A stretch of 39,772 nt of DNA from a virus. The DNA lies in IMG/VR virus record IMGVR_UViG_3300033145_002134, positions 1 through 39,772 of that record; one strand, given 5' to 3'. Position 1 is the first letter of the stretch; every line of letters starts with the position of its first letter. The notes under the pieces are model-generated. The model saw only the letters and a program-made list of their open reading frames with translations, did not search any database and was not told where the DNA came from. The position numbers were made by a program, and so were the translations under genes. Positions 36,950 to 39,772 of this stretch are shown piece by piece.

Positions 36950-37483
36950 TTAGCGCACACGTTTAACTCTCCTGCATCCTTTTCTATTCATCGGGATTAC
37001 AATGTGTAGTTCGTTGTGCCTGGCCAAGTGCCCTATTACGCTCTGCAATTCCTGGCCATTCAATTCATAGCGGTGTGCTATTGCGCTCTCCGTAATGGTT
37101 GTACCAATAGGCTTGTCCTGCAGCTCGCGGTAAACTTCTGCGTATGCGTGCATCGCTTTGTTCTCGACTTTAAATTTTGTAATAAAGCTTTCCTGTCCTG
37201 GTTGTCCTTTGAAAAAATGTAGCTCGTGGGCCTTGGATGCTTCCTGCATTAGTTCTCTCAAGTAGTTGCTCGAGCGGATTTTAAACTCGGCTTTCAAAAT
37301 AGAAACCGTAACCTGCTGATTCGTTTCAGCAAGCTCTGCAATCCGCTGCAATTTATGTACCTTGCCCGGAGAATTGGAATAAGCTGCCGCTTCCAGCTGC
37401 TTTATTCTTTTCTGTAAGTCAGTTACGATCTTCTGGTTCTCCAGGACTATTGCACTTAATTCTTTCTGCTCAAGTTCTTGCAT
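36950..37483 (-). CDS. Winged-helix-like DNA-binding regulator (177 aa)
   Basis: ATG 37483 after GGAGTGGG. A coiled-coil start (QKIVTDLQKRIKQLEAAAY) and two helix-turn-helix-like parts (VHKLQRIAELAETNQQVTVSILKAEFKIRSSNYLRELMQEAS; TESAIAHRYELNGQELQSVIGHLARHNELHIVIP), ending in a very basic tail. Looks like a transcription regulator placed early in the operon. It contains copy 5 of the dispersed repeat in its coding sequence. Confidence 0.6.
   Translation of the reverse strand: MQELEQKELSAIVLENQKIVTDLQKRIKQLEAAAYSNSPGKVHKLQRIAELAETNQQVTVSILKAEFKIRSSNYLRELMQEASKAHELHFFKGQPGQESFITKFKVENKAMHAYAEVYRELQDKPIGTTITESAIAHRYELNGQELQSVIGHLARHNELHIVIPMNRKGCRRVKRVR
37411..37436 (-). repeat. Dispersed repeat, copy 5 (inside a gene)
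   Basis: Minus strand CCAGAAGATCGTAAC followed by TGACTTACAGA, differing from copy 1 (771-806) at only two positions. It encodes QKIVTDLQK in the regulator gene. Confidence 0.6.
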
Positions 37484-37620
37484 TCTTTCCCACTCCGGAA
37501 TCCTAATTTTATATCTGTAAGACCTCTCTGCTCAGGTAAAATTCTCTTAATCTCTGTTGCGCCTTCTCTCTCTGCCCTTTCGGTCATTTCTTTAATGCTG
37601 ATTGTGCTGTCGAATTTCAT
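37456..37620 (-). CDS. Small hypothetical protein (54 aa)
   Basis: ATG 37620 in an ATGA overlap, with GGAGG upstream; a longer upstream start is not supported. MKFDSTISIKEMTERAEREGATEIKRILPEQRGLTDIKLGFRSG has a helix then strands; a small regulatory protein is possible. No family recognised. Confidence 0.5.
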   Translation of the reverse strand: MKFDSTISIKEMTERAEREGATEIKRILPEQRGLTDIKLGFRSGKECKNLSRKN

Positions 37621-37772
37621 GATTCTGCCTCCAACAAAACTACTGCAATTTTTTTTCCAGCCCAAGATTTTCTCAAATAAACTCTTGACGCCCTTGGTTC
37701 AGGTGAAGCAGTTTTTTTCACCATCTCATAGCCGGCAATTGAAAAAGTTATTTTTCCACACTCACAACTCAT
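37617..37772 (-). CDS. DUF2080-like small protein (51 aa)
   Basis: ATG 37772 after GGGAG. AGYEMVKKTASPEPRASRVYLRKSWAGKKIAVVLLEAE fits the archaeal DUF2080/AbrB-like pattern (GYE.V.K...SG.VYLPK.W.GKKV.V.LLE), seen mainly in archaea and their mobile elements. The N-terminal CECG is an extra Cys pair. May act in DNA binding or as an antitoxin-like factor. Confidence 0.6.
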   Translation of the reverse strand: MSCECGKITFSIAGYEMVKKTASPEPRASRVYLRKSWAGKKIAVVLLEAES

Positions 37773-37991
37773 TCAGCTCCCTCCTTTTTCATTCTTATCT
37801 GTAGTTTCTGTTGGCCCTCTTTTCCATTCAATGAAAGCAACTGAGGAGTAGGGAACCTGATACTCCTTATTTAACTCAAGATCTATAATTTCCAAATCAG
37901 TATTTCCATGATCGTCTATTCGAATAGTTACTTCAACATTCTCAAATTTTGTCTCTGCCTTGTCAAGAAGCATTATTGCTTTAGCCAACAT
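37773..37991 (-). CDS. Small hypothetical protein (72 aa)
   Basis: ATG 37991 after GGAGGG. Short beta-strand-rich protein with a helix at the start (AKAIMLLDKAETKFENVEVTIRIDDHGNTDLEIIDLELNKEYQVPYSSVAFIEW). No family recognised. Part of the tightly overlapping early run. Confidence 0.55.
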   Translation of the reverse strand: MLAKAIMLLDKAETKFENVEVTIRIDDHGNTDLEIIDLELNKEYQVPYSSVAFIEWKRGPTETTDKNEKGGS

Positions 37992-37992
37992 C

Positions 37993-38163
37993 TCAACTCC
38001 CTCCTATAGAAACAAATAATTTCGGGGCTTGGTTGTCAGTGAATTTTCTCCTCTCAACCTTAGCAGCCGTTCGATTTGGGTAAGGGCCATGCCAATTTTC
38101 AGCCCCTTGGTTTTCGCGCCAATACCATTCTCCTCTTTGAGGAGACCAATAATAGCCTCTCAT
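37993..38163 (-). CDS. Aromatic-rich small protein (56 aa)
   Basis: ATG 38163 (ATGA overlap) after GAGGTGGG. MRGYYWSPQRGEWYWRENQGAENWHGPYPNRTAA is rich in Trp, Tyr and Arg; similar tiny proteins occur as early phage products, with roles such as host-function inhibition or DNA mimicry. No family recognised. Confidence 0.55.
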   Translation of the reverse strand: MRGYYWSPQRGEWYWRENQGAENWHGPYPNRTAAKVERRKFTDNQAPKLFVSIGGS

Positions 38164-38483
38164 GCTCCCACCTCGAGAGAATTAAAATTAACGGCTGCCG
38201 GCATCATCCTCTGGCCCATGTTCAACGGCATGGGCAACCTAACTCCGTCTTGTCCGCCGGTCTTACGCCTAGGTGGAATTGTTAAGAAGGTGTCCCCCAC
38301 CTCCTCAAGTTTCGAGGTGAAACAAGCAGAAATATGCCTAGATAGGCATAGTTTTTCCGTAAAATCCGAACTGGGAGCTCCTATTTTTAGCCCCATATCT
38401 GAGAAATCGCTTAGCCCGGAGGAGAACTGCACTCCTGGGTTCGTTTGGTATATCCCATTCTGCTCAAATCCGAACTTTATCAT
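38160..38483 (-). CDS. Hypothetical protein (107 aa)
   Basis: ATG 38483 preceded by AGGTG at five to six bases; an upstream GTG (38492) overlaps the previous stop but has no ribosome site. The product is neutral and low in helix-forming residues (PGVQFSSGLSDFSDMGLKIGAPSSDF...IPPRRKTGGQDGVRLPMPLNMGQRMMP). No family recognised. Confidence 0.5.
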   Translation of the reverse strand: MIKFGFEQNGIYQTNPGVQFSSGLSDFSDMGLKIGAPSSDFTEKLCLSRHISACFTSKLEEVGDTFLTIPPRRKTGGQDGVRLPMPLNMGQRMMPAAVNFNSLEVGA

Positions 38484-38488
38484 TTCTT

Positions 38489-38629
38489 TCACCTATTGCC
38501 TTTAACTAGCCCCAATTCCCTATCTAATGTAGCATAAAGCGGTTCTTGGGGAATTACCTTTTTTCCTTCCAGGTATTTGAAGGCTTTTTCTGAAATCCAT
38601 GTGTTTTTTGTTTTGATTTTTGTTGCCAT
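38489..38629 (-). CDS. First gene of the early operon (46 aa)
   Basis: ATG 38629 to TGA 38489. MATKIKTKNTWISEKAFKYLEGKKVIPQEPLYATLDRELGLVKGNR is basic with a central helix. The predicted start of transcription lies only about 9 bases upstream, so its messenger is probably near-leaderless. As the first product behind the operator pair it is a candidate regulator, but no DNA-binding motif is certain. Confidence 0.5.
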   Translation of the reverse strand: MATKIKTKNTWISEKAFKYLEGKKVIPQEPLYATLDRELGLVKGNR

Positions 38630-38637
38630 TTCGAATC

Positions 38638-38715
38638 AGTTATAATACGTTCTAACTCATATATAAACCTTGCTGTAATTTTGGTTGGTTAATAAGTTAT
38701 AACCTTTTATAACTT
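38638..38715 (-). promoter_or_regulatory. Early promoter with two operator-like palindromes
   Basis: A TATA box (TTTATATAT, minus strand of 38659-38667) is flanked by two related palindromes: AGTTATAA-TACG-TTCTAACT (38638-38657, one mismatch) and AAGTTATAA with TTATAACTT separated by CCTT (38694-38715, perfect). Their centres are 57 bases apart. The first covers the predicted transcription start and the second lies upstream of the TATA box, so a repressor bound to both would lock the promoter. Strong candidate for the lysogeny switch; the repressor is not identified. Confidence 0.6.
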
Positions 38716-39032
38716 TTTCCACTCAGATACTATGACAGGATGTTCACAAAAAACTTTTCAGGAGAGGCCTCGTTTCTGATGCGAAGTTTTCCCATCAGCA
38801 ATTATTGTAAAGGAAATTCTGGCACCGGAAACCTACTCCCCCCCAGAAGCTTCTTAAAATACTTAGTCTGTTATTCGTTATTGACGTCTGCAGCCGGACG
38901 TGCTAAGTCCCCTTGGGTCTTCTGGCCGGGGCAGATGGCTAATTCTAAGGAAATCAACCAATTAGTTGATTTTCAATCAACCGAGGATATTTCAAGGTCG
39001 GAGAATAAAATATTATTAAGAGGTGGGTAACA
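38716..39032. other. Structured gap upstream of the integrase
   Basis: About 317 bases with no convincing long gene. It holds a palindrome AGAAGCTTCT (38845-38854), a seven-C run (38838-38844), nested stems ACTTAG/CTAAGT (38861-38908) around ACGTC/GACGT (38884-38901), CCCC/GGGG (38909-38931) and an inverted repeat AAATCAAC/GTTGATTT (38951-38972) with a third half-site at 38975-38981. It could contain the replication origin, the integrase attachment site or a small RNA. A 96-residue ORF crosses it but has little to support it. Confidence 0.5.
38935..39030 (+). CDS. Possible small ORF coupled to the integrase (31 aa)
   Basis: ATG 38935 to TAA 39028-39030, two bases before the integrase TTG. 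MANSKEINQLVDFQSTEDIS is protein-like, but only a weak GGGG lies upstream. May be a leader peptide for the integrase or an accident. Confidence 0.3.
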   Translation: MANSKEINQLVDFQSTEDISRSENKILLRGG

Positions 39033-39772
39033 TTGAACGAGAACTTAGTTTTAGATACAGTTACTTCTGAGGAATTTCTATACACGCTATCTAGGGAGAA
39101 ACTTAAAAAAATAATGAAAGCCGTCAGGACGGTTAATGAGAGAAAATACACCAGGAGGAAGTTTCCCAAATACCGATATCCGGCCTACAAGGCTATGTCG
39201 CTGGAGAATGTGGACAGGTTTTTTTCCGCATTCTATACCCATGAGTGGCGGTACAAAGTCCTTTTTATGACTCAGGCTTTTTTGGGCTTGCGGATTGGGG
39301 AGGTTGTTAAAATCAACCTCAAAGAGATTGATTTCCAGAATAAGCAGATTAAAATTAAAACTGAAAAGCAGGGCCCTTTTGAGGTCCTGGATTCGATGCA
39401 CCTGCATGAGAAGCTTGATGTTTTACTGGCGGAATATATCCATGAGTACGAAAGGGAGATTATAAAGCATGACGGGTTTATTTTCTTCCCGGAAACTTCC
39501 CGGAGCCACAATCAGTATGTTTCCTCAGACAGGGCCAGGAACATATTCCGCAAAGTGTGTGATCGGATTGGGCTTAATGAATTTTACGGCTACAGGGAAC
39601 CTGCCAGTGATTTGGACAATTGGCAACCAGGGAAATTATACAAGCATACTACCCACTCCCTGAGATATGCCTTTGCGCAATATCTGAGAAAGAGCAATAT
39701 ACCTATAGAAATCAGGAAGCACCTTATGAGGCACCGGTCTCTGAGCTCCCTGCAGATTTATGAAGCTCCACA
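39033..39772 (+). CDS. Tyrosine recombinase/integrase, N-terminal part (continues at 1)
   Basis: Starts at TTG 39033 after AGAGGTGGG; ends at the window edge and continues in frame at position 115 to 187 (270 residues in all). The N-terminal part (about 1-60) is a basic arm/SAM-like domain; catalytic R87 lies in GLRIGE and the beta-hairpin K112 in KTEKQG. HSLR, MRHRS and Y243 are also covered in the last 114 bases. XerC/D-like archaeal integrases use this arrangement. It is transcribed away from the early operon, sharing the 38.64-39.03 kb control region. Confidence 0.93.
   Translation, partial: MNENLVLDTVTSEEFLYTLSREKLKKIMKAVRTVNERKYTRRKFPKYRYPAYKAMSLENVDRFFSAFYTHEWRYKVLFMTQAFLGLRIGEVVKINLKEIDFQNKQIKIKTEKQGPFEVLDSMHLHEKLDVLLAEYIHEYEREIIKHDGFIFFPETSRSHNQYVSSDRARNIFRKVCDRIGLNEFYGYREPASDLDNWQPGKLYKHTTHSLRYAFAQYLRKSNIPIEIRKHLMRHRSLSSLQIYEAP
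39659..39772. repeat. Terminal direct repeat, right copy
   Basis: Exact 114-base copy of positions 1-114, inside the integrase gene in the same frame. Marks the point where the circular sequence was opened. Confidence 0.95.

Noticed and set aside
36718-36960. 80-residue minus-strand ORF across the tRNA-like region
   Set aside because: No ribosome site, odd composition, and overlaps the T-arm and several hairpins; better explained as structured non-coding DNA.
38029-38505. 158-residue plus-strand ORF opposite three small early genes
   Set aside because: It lies antisense to tightly coupled minus-strand genes with good ribosome sites and has a Ser/Pro/Ile-rich composition typical of antisense frames.
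38740-39030. 96-residue ORF upstream of the integrase
   Set aside because: Start has only a weak ribosome site and the first 60 codons cover the palindromes and C-run; only the last 31 codons look protein-like and were listed at low confidence.

Overview
The window reads as one complete, circularly closed genome of a tailed (HK97-type, Caudoviricetes-like) virus or provirus. The first and last 114 bases are identical and both lie inside the same tyrosine-integrase gene, so the sequence closes into a circle of 39,658 bp. The host is most likely an archaeon. This is inferred from archaeal-style TATA promoters, a HerA/DUF87-type ATPase, a stand-alone TRAM-domain protein, and a small protein like the archaeal DUF2080 family. 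The exact lineage cannot be fixed from the sequence alone; a DPANN or euryarchaeal host would fit. Shine-Dalgarno signals (GGAGG/GAGGTG) are strong, TTG and GTG starts are common, and genes are chained by ATGA/TTGA/GTGA/TAATG overlaps.

Layout: almost everything is on the minus strand, so read from right to left. (1) 39.77-38.64 kb holds the plus-strand integrase and a regulatory region with two operator-like palindromes around a minus-strand TATA box. (2) 38.63-28.18 kb is a dense early-type operon of more than 30 mostly tiny genes. These include winged-helix and zinc-ribbon proteins, two PD-(D/E)XK-like nucleases, a SWIM finger, a HAD phosphatase, a HerA-type ATPase, and TRAM, ASCH and DUF1508 proteins. 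(3) 28.18-22.97 kb holds a ParB-like/DNA-methyltransferase fusion, small and large terminase subunits, and a portal-MuF fusion. (4) 22.96-14.38 kb is a cassette of probable virion-surface proteins: a BppU-like protein, a LAGLIDADG endonuclease, a fibre-like protein, three tandem lectin-like paralogues, and two proteins built from about 18 and 36 copies of a 14-residue KTFxADAIL repeat. (5) 14.21-11.35 kb is the capsid module (DUF2213 protease, scaffold, decoration, major capsid). (6) 11.25-1.75 kb is the connector and tail module, with a tail-assembly chaperone carrying a -1 frameshift site, the tape measure, and a tail hub fused to a propeller-like C-terminus. (7) 1.74-0.92 kb holds three small membrane proteins that are candidates for lysis. 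(8) 0.23-0.74 kb is a plus-strand lipoprotein, a likely accessory ('moron') gene.

How it fits together: the integrase supports a lysogenic or episomal phase, and the 38.64-38.72 kb operators look like the switch for the early operon. The early genes offer DNA binding and DNA-end processing but no recognisable replication initiator or polymerase. The methyltransferase may protect or mark viral DNA. Head genes appear to be driven by a family of four near-identical promoter elements (24.99, 14.35, 14.24 and 13.46 kb). The repeat/lectin cassette, placed unusually between portal and head protease, and the repeat motif it shares with a tail protein are the most novel parts. No rRNA, CRISPR array or insertion sequence was seen. 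A tRNA-like T-arm lies near 36.8 kb but no complete tRNA could be folded.
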